Of a DNA stretch of 64,000 bases, positions 14,725-23,893 are shown piece after piece. The stretch lies in the NCBI RefSeq assembly GCF_009866765.1, contig NZ_CP019431.1, forward strand, positions 4,340,001-4,404,000, read 5' to 3'. Every line of letters starts with the position of its first letter. Position 1 is the stretch's first letter. This stretch comes from Pseudomonas sp. S35. GTDB lineage: Bacteria; Pseudomonadota; Gammaproteobacteria; Pseudomonadales; Pseudomonadaceae. The notes under the pieces are model-generated. The model was given only the letters and a program-made list of their open reading frames with translations. It was not told the DNA's origin and made no database searches. The position numbers and the translations under genes were made by a program.

Positions 14725-15341
14725 AAGAGCGTCCGATTCTATTCAAAGGCCCACTGGTGCGGGCGATCCTGGCCGGGCAGAAGACAGTCACGCGGCGGGT
14801 AGTAAAACCGCAGTTCCAGACGGCCCCGGTTGATGTAGTTGATGGCGTGCCAAGCTGGGACTCTCCGACCAACTACGCTGGCGAAGTCCAGATGAACACG
14901 CAGCACGGGGAACCGTGCCCCTACGGCAAGCCTGGCGACCGGCTTTGGGTGCGCGAGACCTGGGCCCGTGTCGGAAATTGCGATCCCGGCTATCTGACGT
15001 TCGCCGCAACCTATCCCGGATGCCTGACGCCGGAACTGGAAAACATCCCGGCCGCCAACGAAATCCGCTGGAAACCCAGCATCCATATGTTCCGCCGTGA
15101 CAGCCGCATCCTGCTGGAGATCACCGACGTGCGCGTTGAGCGATTGCAGGACATCAGCCGCGCCGGTATCCGGGCAGAAGGCCTGCAATGTCCGCCAGAG
15201 CTGGCAAGCGATGACGTTTCACCGAATTACCGAGACTGGTACCCGGCGGCCTGGCGGGAGTTGTGGGAGTCCACTGGCGGCGACTGGGAAGCCAACCCGT
15301 GGGTCTGGGTGGTCGAGTTCAAGCGGGTTACGCCGCCATGA
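14721..15341 (+). CDS. ASCH/PUA-like domain phage protein
   Basis: The 206-residue protein begins MKERPILFKGPLVRAILAGQ and continues KTVTRRVVKPQ, then GDRLWVRETWARVG and a C-terminal LLEITDVRVERLQDISRAG. This is the usual layout of phage ASCH-domain proteins, an RNA- or modified-base-binding PUA-like fold. Function in phages is not settled. It sits between a probable base-modification gene and a methyltransferase, so recognition of modified bases is a reasonable but unproven guess. Confidence 0.8.
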   Translation: MKERPILFKGPLVRAILAGQKTVTRRVVKPQFQTAPVDVVDGVPSWDSPTNYAGEVQMNTQHGEPCPYGKPGDRLWVRETWARVGNCDPGYLTFAATYPGCLTPELENIPAANEIRWKPSIHMFRRDSRILLEITDVRVERLQDISRAGIRAEGLQCPPELASDDVSPNYRDWYPAAWRELWESTGGDWEANPWVWVVEFKRVTPP

Positions 15342-15805
15342 TCCTTGACCCCTGCTGCGGCTCCCGGATGTTCTGGTTTGACAAGGACAGCCAGCACGCG
15401 CTGTTCGGAGACATCCGCGATGAGCAACACGTCCTCTGTGATGGTCGGGTTCTGAATGTTGAACCCAACGTAATCATGGACTTTCGGCAACTGCCCTTCC
15501 CCGACAACACGTTCAACATGGTGGTGTTTGATCCGCCACATCTTACCCGCGCCGGCCGTGACAGCTGGATGCGCCTGAAATACGGAATGCTCACCGCCGA
15601 CTGGCAAGAAGATATTCGCCAGGGCTTCGCCGAGTGCTTCCGGGTTTTGAAGCCCGGCCAGTTCCTGGTGTTCAAGTGGAACGAAACCCAGGTGCGCGTC
15701 AGCCAAATACTGGCCCTCACCAATGAAATCCCGCTGTTCGGGCACAAGTCCGGCAAGCGGGAGAAAACCCACTGGATCATGTTCATGAAGCGGGGTGCGC
15801 CATGA
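15338..15805 (+). CDS. SAM-dependent methyltransferase with DPPH motif
   Basis: The 155-residue protein starts MILDPCCGSRMFWFDK (motif I) and has LPFPDNTFNMVVFDPPHLTR; DPPH is a variant of the DPPY of N6-adenine and N4-cytosine amino-methylases. Further on are CFRVLKPGQFLVFKWNE and PLFGHKSGKREKTHWIMFMK. There is no obvious target-recognition domain. It overlaps both neighbours by 4 nt. It may methylate DNA or modify a base made by the neighbouring enzymes. Confidence 0.82.
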   Translation: MILDPCCGSRMFWFDKDSQHALFGDIRDEQHVLCDGRVLNVEPNVIMDFRQLPFPDNTFNMVVFDPPHLTRAGRDSWMRLKYGMLTADWQEDIRQGFAECFRVLKPGQFLVFKWNETQVRVSQILALTNEIPLFGHKSGKREKTHWIMFMKRGAP

Positions 15806-15951
15806 CCAGCACCGGCAAGCTGTCCTCCGGGGTGCATGAGTTCCTGGCCAAGTGCGACAAGTGCAACAGGCCCCGCAACAGCGGGAACCACGACAAATGC
15901 AGCAAGGCCCGGCAAGCGGAAAAGATGAGAGTTAAATGGGAGGATCCGTAA
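15802..15951 (+). CDS. Small Cys-rich phage protein, 49 aa
   Basis: The short protein (MTSTGKLSSGVHEFLAKCDK, then CNRPRNSGNHDKCSKARQ) has CDKC and HDKC, a possible zinc knuckle, in a basic context. It is coupled to the methyltransferase by an ATGA overlap. Its 3' end overlaps the tail of the convergent DUF3800 gene by 20 nt. Confidence 0.65.
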   Translation: MTSTGKLSSGVHEFLAKCDKCNRPRNSGNHDKCSKARQAEKMRVKWEDP

Positions 15952-16738
15952 CATATTCAGAACCAACCCGCCACTCAATCAAGTCGTATAACTGATTGAA
16001 ACGCTTCTGCGACGAGTCCGCATGGATCGCGTGACAACAAATATAGGCAAGAACATCTGCAACATCCAGAAGTTGCGGATAATCCCCACCACCAATTATA
16101 GGCTCAACACTATTAAAAACGTCAGAACCACCAAAATCCCTTATGAACCCTGATGCTAAAAAATGTGCCTGACTACGAGTTTCCCCTATAAACTTTATGA
16201 CTGTCGGATCGGGCGAGATAAAGATTTGGCAATCTGCTGGCGAAGGACCGTGACGAGGATCATTTCCGTTCATGAAACACCCAAGAGCCAGATGGCCGAG
16301 GATCCCCTTCGGATCAAGCCTTGCGGGCATGGCTATATCCGGCTCTCCTTTGATAGATTGGAAGACAATCTTATCTTCCGGAAACATGCCGTCTAATTTA
16401 CTCATAAACGCATACGTGAAACGTACAAGTCCTTGATAGCGATTTATAACCGTTATGACATTAACAAGAATCGAGTTGATATCAGTTTCAGTCAAATGAC
16501 TGAGGCCCTTCTTTTCTCGGAGTTGCCCACTCATGAGCTCCCTACAGTGTATTCCCACACCGACAGGAAACTTAAATCTCCTTTTAATATCCTCAACTTC
16601 ACGAACAATCGACTTAAGCTTTGTGCGCTTAAAGATTAAAAAGGCATAGACCAGTGCACCGTTGAATTGGCTGTCATCGCCATAAGCGATGTACTTAGAG
16701 TCGTCGTTTGAACCAACCACCGCCACGTCGCTCACCAT
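15932..16738 (-). CDS. DUF3800-like protein, AT-rich prophage cargo gene
   Basis: The 268-residue protein resembles DUF3800, an RNase H-like fold family of unknown role often found beside mobile elements. The N-terminus has YIAYGDDSQFNG in place of the usual Y-x-D-E-S/G, then HCRELMSG and a C-terminal LLDVADVLAYICCHAIHAD typical of the family. The DNA is clearly richer in A/T than its neighbours and the gene is on the opposite strand, so it looks like a recently acquired moron near the integration end. A defence role is possible but unproven. The ATG at 16738 has AAGGGAT upstream. Confidence 0.7.
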   Translation of the reverse strand: MVSDVAVVGSNDDSKYIAYGDDSQFNGALVYAFLIFKRTKLKSIVREVEDIKRRFKFPVGVGIHCRELMSGQLREKKGLSHLTETDINSILVNVITVINRYQGLVRFTYAFMSKLDGMFPEDKIVFQSIKGEPDIAMPARLDPKGILGHLALGCFMNGNDPRHGPSPADCQIFISPDPTVIKFIGETRSQAHFLASGFIRDFGGSDVFNSVEPIIGGGDYPQLLDVADVLAYICCHAIHADSSQKRFNQLYDLIEWRVGSEYVTDPPI

Positions 16739-16822
16739 CGCAATATCCCTTCGAAATAGAACCTCACTCTAATCCCTTCCAGACTGATCAACCACCCGGC
16801 AACGGCGTGGCGAGGCATTCCC

Positions 16823-17224
16823 ATGTCCAGAACAAACGCGGCACAGGCCGCAGCACCAGCGCCGCGCTTCATCCGGGCGTCGGCTGCACCCGCCTACCTC
16901 GGCATGTGCCGGGAAGAATTCAAGAACACCGTCCGCCCCCACGTCCGCGAATTCCCCATTGGAAAACAGGGCGTTGCCTTCGACCGTCTTGAGCTCGACC
17001 AGTGGGCAGACGCCTACATCGAGCGCATGGCAATTGAAAAGCAGACCGATCAGGACAACAATCCGCCCCGCAGTGGGCGCCAAGGAGCAAAACAATGGCG
17101 CGAAAAACAATGTCGGGCCTCTACCAGAGGAACGGGATTTGGCACATCGACAAAGTCGTCAGAGGTAGCCGACTTCAAGAAAGCACTGGAGCAAGCGAGA
17201 GGGAAGAAGCCGAGCAGTACTTGA
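16823..17224 (+). CDS. Putative excisionase / AlpA-type DNA-binding protein
   Basis: The 133-residue protein has a winged-helix-like core (FIRASAAPAYLGMCREEFKN, then VREFPIGKQGVAFDRLELDQ and WADAYIERM), the pattern of MerR/AlpA-like excisionases that read 'start from the correct cell, then specify a helix'. It is directly upstream of int. Its last 43 codons overlap the integrase start region in another frame. The C-terminal tail is low-complexity and may not be conserved. The ATG at 16823 has a GAGG ribosome site. Confidence 0.7.
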   Translation: MSRTNAAQAAAPAPRFIRASAAPAYLGMCREEFKNTVRPHVREFPIGKQGVAFDRLELDQWADAYIERMAIEKQTDQDNNPPRSGRQGAKQWREKQCRASTRGTGFGTSTKSSEVADFKKALEQARGKKPSST

Positions 17225-18291
17225 TTCATCGGCTGGAAAAGCTGCGGCAGGAAAAGATTTACGGCGTGCGCCAGGTGCGAACCTGGCGCGAGGCTGCCAC
17301 CCGGTTCCTGGTCGAGTTCAAAGACCAGGCATCAATCGGCCTTTCCGCTTCCCACATCGAACAACTCGACCCATACATCGGCGATCTGCCGATAACGCAC
17401 ATCGATGATGGGAGCCTGGCTACGTTCATTCGTGACCGGCAGCGGCCGAGCAAGACCGACAAAGGAAAGGTCAAGCCAGGCGTATCGAACAGGACGGTCA
17501 ATATCGCCCTACAGCGAGTGGTCAGGATCTTGAACCTGTGTCACCGCAAGTGGCGAGATGCTGAAAAGCGGCCGTGGCTGGAGAGCGTGCCGATGATATC
17601 GATGCTTGAGGAAAAGAAGTCGAGCCGCAAACCCTACCCGATGTCCTGGGAAGAGCAGGCCCTGTTATTCCCTGAGCTGCCCGACCACCTGTTGAGGATG
17701 GCCCTCTATAAGGTGAACACGGGTTGCCGGGAGCAGGAAGTGTGCAAGTTGCGGTGGGATTGGGAAATACGGGTGCCGGACCTGAACACCAGCGTGTTTC
17801 TGATACCTGCCGGATTCGGCGGGCGGAGTGAAAAAGCAGGGGTGAAGAACGGCGATGAACGCCTGGTGATCTTGAACAACGTGGCGATGTCCATCATCGA
17901 TGGCCAGCGCGGTCTACACCAAGGCCTGGTGTTCCCGTATGGGCAACCAGATCAGTTCGGGCCAACGGCGATGCATCGAATGAACGACTCGGCCTGGAAG
18001 AAAGCCAGGGTGCGCGCAGCGGACAAATGGGAGAAGGCCCACCAATCGCCGGCACACCCCGGATTCAGGTCGATCAGGATTCACGACTTGAAGCACACCT
18101 TTGGCAGAAGGCTACGTGCGGCGAGCGTGACAGAGGAAGATCGGAAAGCGTTGTTGGGGCATAAGAACGGCAGCATTACGAGCCACTATTCTACCCCGGA
18201 GTTGCAGCACTTGATTGAGGCTGCGAACAAAGTGTCGGCTACTGACTCTCGCGGGCCAGCGCTGACCATCTTGAGGAGGAAATTGGGATGA
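17095..18291 (+). CDS. int: Tyrosine integrase
   Basis: The 398-residue protein has an N-terminal arm-type domain, a core-binding domain (about 60-160) and a catalytic domain. The catalytic residues are Arg212 (NTGCREQEVCKLRW), His330 (HDLKHTFGRRLR), His356 (LLGHKNGS) and Tyr365 (HYSTPEL). The second arginine of the usual HxLR box is Lys333. The ATG at 17095 has AAGGAG 8 nt upstream. It lies next to tRNA-Pro(GGG) and presumably integrates into its 3' end. Confidence 0.92.
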   Translation: MARKTMSGLYQRNGIWHIDKVVRGSRLQESTGASEREEAEQYLIHRLEKLRQEKIYGVRQVRTWREAATRFLVEFKDQASIGLSASHIEQLDPYIGDLPITHIDDGSLATFIRDRQRPSKTDKGKVKPGVSNRTVNIALQRVVRILNLCHRKWRDAEKRPWLESVPMISMLEEKKSSRKPYPMSWEEQALLFPELPDHLLRMALYKVNTGCREQEVCKLRWDWEIRVPDLNTSVFLIPAGFGGRSEKAGVKNGDERLVILNNVAMSIIDGQRGLHQGLVFPYGQPDQFGPTAMHRMNDSAWKKARVRAADKWEKAHQSPAHPGFRSIRIHDLKHTFGRRLRAASVTEEDRKALLGHKNGSITSHYSTPELQHLIEAANKVSATDSRGPALTILRRKLG

Positions 18292-18316
18292 TCCCCCGCA
18301 AAAGTCCCTACGCGTA

Positions 18317-18345
18317 AAAAAGCCGAACTGGCTAGAGTTCGGCTA
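18317..18345 (-). terminator. Rho-independent terminator downstream of tRNA-Pro
   Basis: AGCCGAACT (18322-18330) pairs perfectly with AGTTCGGCT (18337-18345); on the minus strand a T-run follows at 18317-18322. It lies 15 nt beyond the tRNA 3' end. Because it is on the prophage side of the tRNA it may belong to the prophage end (attL/attR junction). Confidence 0.88.
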
Positions 18346-18360
18346 AGTCACTGAAAAATA

Positions 18361-18437
18361 TGGTCGGGACGGAGTGATTCGAACACTCGACCCCTAGCAC
18401 CCCATGCTAGTGCGCTACCGGACTGCGCTACGCCCCG
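18361..18437 (-). tRNA. tRNA-Pro (anticodon GGG)
   Basis: The 77-nt cloverleaf has acceptor CGGGGCG/CGTCCCG, a D-arm with GTAGCGC, an anticodon stem CTAGC/GCTAG with loop ATGGGGT (anticodon GGG), T-loop TTCGAAT and an encoded CCA. Its 3' end faces the integrase gene, the usual arrangement when a prophage uses a tRNA 3' end as att site. Confidence 0.97.
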
Positions 18438-18527
18438 ACTAGGCGTGTTACTGGGTTCGCTTCGTAACGAAGCGATCAGGAATATACCGCAAGCTTTTGA
18501 AATGTGGAAGTATTTTAAAAGCCTGTA

Positions 18528-18884
18528 TCACTTCTTCAAAACCACCAGTACATCTTCGAGTTCGGAGATCATCTGGCGGATCATTTGCTTGTATTGGGTG
18601 GTGTCGTCTTTGGCTTCATCACCGGACATACGCTGGCGTGCGCCGCTGATGGTGAACCCTTGGTCGTACAGCAGCGCGCGGATCTGTCGGATCATCAGCA
18701 CATCCTGGCGCTGATAATACCGACGGTTCCCGGTGCGTTTGACGGGGTTGAGTTGAGGAAACTCCTGCTCCCAATAGCGCAGCACATGCGGTTTTACCGC
18801 ACAGAGCTCGCTGACTTCACCGATGGTGAAGTAGCGTTTGCCTGGGATGACGGGTAGCTCGTCGTTATGACTTGGTTCCAGCAT
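18528..18884 (-). CDS. MerR-family regulator next to ihfA
   Basis: The 118-residue protein has an N-terminal MerR helix-turn-helix ([20 protein letters not shown], then [15 protein letters not shown], then [15 protein letters not shown]) and a C-terminal coiled coil. There is no metal-binding cysteine set, so the ligand is unknown. It is the conserved downstream partner of ihfA in pseudomonads and many gamma-proteobacteria. The ATG at 18884 has GAGG just upstream and overlaps the ihfA stop by 20 nt. Confidence 0.87.
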   Translation of the reverse strand: MLEPSHNDELPVIPGKRYFTIGEVSELCAVKPHVLRYWEQEFPQLNPVKRTGNRRYYQRQDVLMIRQIRALLYDQGFTISGARQRMSGDEAKDDTTQYKQMIRQMISELEDVLVVLKK

Positions 18885-19167
18885 AAGCCTCAACTCGGGC
18901 CTTCAACTTCTGCCCTGGACGAAAGGTGACCACACGGCGAGCCGTGATCGGGATTTCTTCTCCCGTTTTTGGATTGCGGCCAGGCCGCTGGCGTTTGTCC
19001 CGCAGGTCAAAATTGCCGAAACCGGACAACTTGACCTGTTCGTTGTCTTCCAGAGCGTGTCTGATCTCTTCAAAGAACAGCTCGACCAATTCCTTGGCCT
19101 CGCGTTTGTTCAGACCCAACTCTTCGTACAGACGTTCCGCCATCTCAGCTTTCGTCAAAGCCCCCAT
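18865..19167 (-). CDS. ihfA: Integration host factor subunit alpha
   Basis: The 100-residue HU/IHF-fold protein [20 protein letters not shown] shows the DNA-bending arm [20 protein letters not shown] with the intercalating proline, and a [14 protein letters not shown] tail. It forms a heterodimer with IhfB that bends DNA by about 160 degrees. It starts 3 nt after the pheT stop, as is conserved in gamma-proteobacteria. IHF also supports sigma-54 promoters and tyrosine integrases such as that of the adjacent prophage. Confidence 0.97.
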   Translation of the reverse strand: MGALTKAEMAERLYEELGLNKREAKELVELFFEEIRHALEDNEQVKLSGFGNFDLRDKRQRPGRNPKTGEEIPITARRVVTFRPGQKLKARVEAYAGTKS

Positions 19168-19170
19168 ACG

Positions 19171-21549
19171 TCACTTCCTTAACGTGGCGTTCAACCTTTG
19201 TTCGAGCGAGGTGAGGATATTTTGTGTCGTGGTATTCACCTCATCGTCATTAAGAGTGCGCGATGGATGCTGCCAGGTCAAGCCAACTGCAAGGCTTTTT
19301 CTATGCGGATCAATGCCTTTACCTTGATAGACGTCAAATAGCCTGAGGTCCGTCAGCCATTCCCCTGCATTTTCACGGATTACATCCAGAACAGCAGTGG
19401 CGGCGACTTCACGGTCGGCGATCAGGGCCAGGTCGCGGCGCACTTCGGGGAAGCGCGACAGCTCGCTGAATTTAGGCATTTTGCCCGAAGCCACTTCAGC
19501 CAGGAGCAGCTCGAAAACGAAGACCGGACGGTCGAGACCGAGGGTTTTCGACAGTTCCGGGTGGATAGCGCCAACGAAGCCCACCAGTCGACCTTCACGT
19601 TCAATGCGTGCGGTTTGGCCCGGATGCAACGCTGGATGGCTGCCCGGAACGAAGGTGAACGCATCCAATGCACCGGCAAAACCCAGCACTGCTTCAACGT
19701 CAGCCTTGACGTCGAAGAAGTCCACGGCGTCGCGGCCTTGCGCCCAGCCTTCGGGCAGACGGCTGCCGCAGACCACGCCAGCCAACATTGGCTCTTGCTT
19801 CAGGCCGTCCAGTTGACCGACGAAACGCAGGCCACTCTCGAACATCCGCACGCGGTCTTGCTGGCGGTTCAGGTTGTGGGTCAGCGCCTTGACCAAGCCA
19901 GGCCACAGCGACGAGCGCATGGCGGCCATGTCGTTGGAGATCGGGTTGGCCAGCAGCAGCGGCTCGACGCCGGGGTTGAACAGTTCGAACTGCTTAGGAT
20001 CGATGAAGCTGTAGGTCACCGCTTCCTGGTAACCACGAGCTACCAGCAGGCGACGCAGCTCAGGCAGGTGCGCACGCGCCTCGGCCTTGGGTTGCGGCGC
20101 CAGGCGCGCTTGCGGATAACGAACCGGCAGGCGGTTGTAACCGTACAGGCGGGCCAGCTCTTCGATCAGGTCTACTTCGAGGCTGATATCGAAACGATGG
20201 CTTGGCACTTCAACGTGCCACTGCCCTGCCCCACCAGCGCAGATGCCGAGGCCGAGAGCTGACAACAATTGCTCGATTTCAGCAGGTTCAATCACCAGGC
20301 CAAGCATTTGCTCAACACTTTTGGCGCGCAGGGTGATCGGCGCCACGGACGGCAGGTACTGTTCGCTGACGGTTTCGGTAATTGGGCCGGCTTCGCCACC
20401 GGTGATTTCCAGCAGCAGGCCGGTGGCGCGCTCCATAGCTTCACGGGCCAGCTTCCAGTCCACGCCACGCTCGTAACGGTGCGACGCGTCGGTGTGCAGA
20501 CCGTACGAACGGGCCTTGCCAGCGATAGCGATTTGGTCGAAGAACGCGCTTTCAAGGAAGATATCGCGAGTGGTTGCGGACACACCGCTGTGCTCGCCAC
20601 CCATCACGCCGGCAATCGCCAGGGCACGGGAATGGTCGGCGATCACCAGGGTGTCGGCGCGCAAGGCCACTTCCTGGCCGTCGAGCAATACCAGCTTCTC
20701 GCCTTCTTCAGCCATGCGCACGCGGATGCCACCGTTGATTTCGGCGAGATCGAACGCGTGCAGCGGCTGGCCCAGCTCCAGCATTACGTAGTTGGTGATA
20801 TCGACGGCAGCGTCGATGCTACGCACGTCAGCACGGCGCAGACGCTCAACCATCCACAGCGGGGTTGGTTTGGACAGGTCGACGTTACGGATCACACGGC
20901 CCAGGTAACGTGGACAGGCATTGGGCGCCAGTACTTCGATCGGACGCACTTCGTCGTGCACCGCGGGCACGACGGCAACCGCCGGGCGGGTGACTGGGGC
21001 GTTATAGAGCGCGCCCACTTCGCGGGCCAGGCCGGCCAGGGACAGGCAGTCGCCACGGTTCGGGGTCAGGTCGACCTCGATGCTAGCGTCTTCCAGTTCT
21101 AGGTAGATACGAATGTCCTGACCCACTGGCGCGTCGGCCGGCAGTTCCATCAAGCCATCATTGCCCTCGCCAACTTGCAGCTCGGCTTGGGAGCACAGCA
21201 TGCCGTTGGATTCAACGCCACGCAGCTTGGCCTTCTTGATCTTGAAGTCACCCGGCAGTTCGGCACCGATCATGGCGAACGGGATCTTCAGGCCCGGGCG
21301 CACGTTGGGCGCTCCGCACACGACCTGGAAAGTCTCGTCGCCATTACTGACCTGGCACACGCGCAATTTGTCGGCGTCCGGGTGCTGCTCAGTGCTGAGC
21401 ACCTCACCCACGACCACACCACTGAAAACACCGGCGGCCGGCGTAACGCTATCGACCTCAAGACCGGCCATCGACAGACGAGCAACCAGCTCGTCGCGAT
21501 CTACCTGCGGGCTTACCCAGCCGCGCAGCCATTGTTCACTGAATTTCAT
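19171..21549 (-). CDS. pheT: Phenylalanyl-tRNA synthetase beta subunit
   Basis: The 792-residue protein has the standard bacterial PheT layout: an N-terminal tRNA-binding (EMAP-II-like) domain with VVGEVLSTEQHPDADKLRVC (about 45-64), a B3/B4 editing domain, a B5 domain, the inactive synthetase-like domain, and a C-terminal ferredoxin-fold anticodon-binding domain (SELSRFPEVRRDLAL). It acts with PheS as an alpha2beta2 enzyme. It begins 26 nt after pheS. Confidence 0.98.
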   Translation of the reverse strand: MKFSEQWLRGWVSPQVDRDELVARLSMAGLEVDSVTPAAGVFSGVVVGEVLSTEQHPDADKLRVCQVSNGDETFQVVCGAPNVRPGLKIPFAMIGAELPGDFKIKKAKLRGVESNGMLCSQAELQVGEGNDGLMELPADAPVGQDIRIYLELEDASIEVDLTPNRGDCLSLAGLAREVGALYNAPVTRPAVAVVPAVHDEVRPIEVLAPNACPRYLGRVIRNVDLSKPTPLWMVERLRRADVRSIDAAVDITNYVMLELGQPLHAFDLAEINGGIRVRMAEEGEKLVLLDGQEVALRADTLVIADHSRALAIAGVMGGEHSGVSATTRDIFLESAFFDQIAIAGKARSYGLHTDASHRYERGVDWKLAREAMERATGLLLEITGGEAGPITETVSEQYLPSVAPITLRAKSVEQMLGLVIEPAEIEQLLSALGLGICAGGAGQWHVEVPSHRFDISLEVDLIEELARLYGYNRLPVRYPQARLAPQPKAEARAHLPELRRLLVARGYQEAVTYSFIDPKQFELFNPGVEPLLLANPISNDMAAMRSSLWPGLVKALTHNLNRQQDRVRMFESGLRFVGQLDGLKQEPMLAGVVCGSRLPEGWAQGRDAVDFFDVKADVEAVLGFAGALDAFTFVPGSHPALHPGQTARIEREGRLVGFVGAIHPELSKTLGLDRPVFVFELLLAEVASGKMPKFSELSRFPEVRRDLALIADREVAATAVLDVIRENAGEWLTDLRLFDVYQGKGIDPHRKSLAVGLTWQHPSRTLNDDEVNTTTQNILTSLEQRLNATLRK

Positions 21550-21575
21550 CCTGCTCTCCTAAAGATTCGTTACGA

Positions 21576-22646
<1,071 letters not shown>

Positions 22647-22701
22647 ATGACGTTTACCACCTCAGGCCACAGGAGTAGCCCGGGGTGACTGTCGGGGGTA
22701 C

Positions 22702-23058
22702 TTAAGCCAAGGTGGCTTTAGCTTTCTCGACAATCGCAGCAAACACCGCTTTATCGTTCACGGCCAGTTCAGCCAGAACCTTACGGTCGATTTCGATGGA
22801 AGCTTTTTTCAGGCCAGCAATGAAACGGCTGTAGGACAGACCGTTAACACGAGCACCAGCGTTGATACGAGCGATCCACAGAGCGCGGAACTGACGTTTT
22901 TTCTGACGACGGTCACGGTAGGCGTATTGGCCTGCCTTGATTACCGCTTGCTTGGCAACACGGAATACGCGTGAACGCGCGCCGTAGTAGCCTTTAGCGA
23001 GTTTCAGAATTTTTTTGTGACGTTTACGGGCAATGACGCCACGCTTTACACGAGCCAT
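22702..23058 (-). CDS. rplT: 50S ribosomal protein L20
   Basis: The 118-residue protein [20 protein letters not shown] is typical L20, highly basic at the N-terminus and folding on 23S rRNA early in assembly. In enteric bacteria L20 also represses rpmI-rplT translation. It follows rpmI by 29 nt. Confidence 0.98.
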   Translation of the reverse strand: MARVKRGVIARKRHKKILKLAKGYYGARSRVFRVAKQAVIKAGQYAYRDRRQKKRQFRALWIARINAGARVNGLSYSRFIAGLKKASIEIDRKVLAELAVNDKAVFAAIVEKAKATLA

Positions 23059-23087
23059 GAGTTACTTCCTCTATTCTTGATCCAAAA

Positions 23088-23282
23088 TTAACGAAGGCGC
23101 AGCATGCGCTCGACTTTTGCCACGTCAGACGGATGCAGCAAGCTGCTACCGCGCAGTTGACGCTTACGCTTGGTCGACATTTTGGTCAGGATGTGGCTCT
23201 TGAAAGCGTGCTTGTGCTTGATACCGTTAGCAGTTTTCAGAAACCGCTTAGCAGCACCACTTTTAGTCTTCATCTTTGGCAT
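23088..23282 (-). CDS. rpmI: 50S ribosomal protein L35
   Basis: The 64-residue protein [20 protein letters not shown] is typical L35. The gene lies 60 nt after infC in the conserved infC-rpmI-rplT order. Confidence 0.98.
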   Translation of the reverse strand: MPKMKTKSGAAKRFLKTANGIKHKHAFKSHILTKMSTKRKRQLRGSSLLHPSDVAKVERMLRLR

Positions 23283-23342
23283 GTTCGGATACTCCGCATT
23301 CAGTTGATAAACATAATCAGAAGGCCTGCCGTGCCCTGTTGA

Positions 23343-23891
23343 TTACTTCTTCTTTTTCGGGGCGATGACCATGATCAGCTGGCGTCCTTCCATCTTAGGA
23401 TGCTGTTCGACCGAACCGTACTCGAGCAGGTCAGCTTCAACCCGCTTGAGGAGTTCCATCCCCAGCTCCTGGTGGGCCATCTCACGGCCGCGGAATCGCA
23501 AGGATACCTTGGCCCTGTCCCCATCACTCAGGAAACGTACCAGGTTGCGCAGTTTTACCTGGTAATCCCCTTCCTCCGTCCCTGGACGAAACTTGATTTC
23601 TTTTACTTGAATCTGCTTTTGGTTCTTCTTCGCCGCGGCAACCTGCTTCTTCTTTTCGAAGATCGACTTGCCGTAGTCCATCACCCGGCAAACGGGTGGG
23701 ATTGCATCGGCGGAGATTTCCACCAGGTCCAGTTTGGACTCTTCTGCAATACGAAGCGCTTCATCAATCGAGACGATGCCAATCTGCTCGCCGTCAGCGC
23801 CAATTAACCGAACCTCGCGTGCCGAGATATTCTCGTTGATCGGGGCTTTCGGTGCAGCTCGTTTATCTTGTCTCATTTCACGCTTAATAAT
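23343..23891 (-). CDS. infC: Translation initiation factor IF-3 with ATT start
   Basis: The IF-3 N-domain ([20 protein letters not shown]) and C-domain ([15 protein letters not shown], ending APKKKK) are complete. The first ATG (23876) lacks a ribosome site and sits inside the frame. Upstream are three ATT codons in a row (23894, 23891, 23888), then AAG CGT GAA ATG, with GGAG at 23897-23900. AUU initiation allows IF-3 to repress its own translation. I set the start at the middle ATT (5-nt spacing from GGAG), but the first or third is possible. The first overlaps the thrS stop by 1 nt. Confidence 0.9.
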   Translation of the reverse strand: MIKREMRQDKRAAPKAPINENISAREVRLIGADGEQIGIVSIDEALRIAEESKLDLVEISADAIPPVCRVMDYGKSIFEKKKQVAAAKKNQKQIQVKEIKFRPGTEEGDYQVKLRNLVRFLSDGDRAKVSLRFRGREMAHQELGMELLKRVEADLLEYGSVEQHPKMEGRQLIMVIAPKKKK

Positions 23892-23893
23892 AA

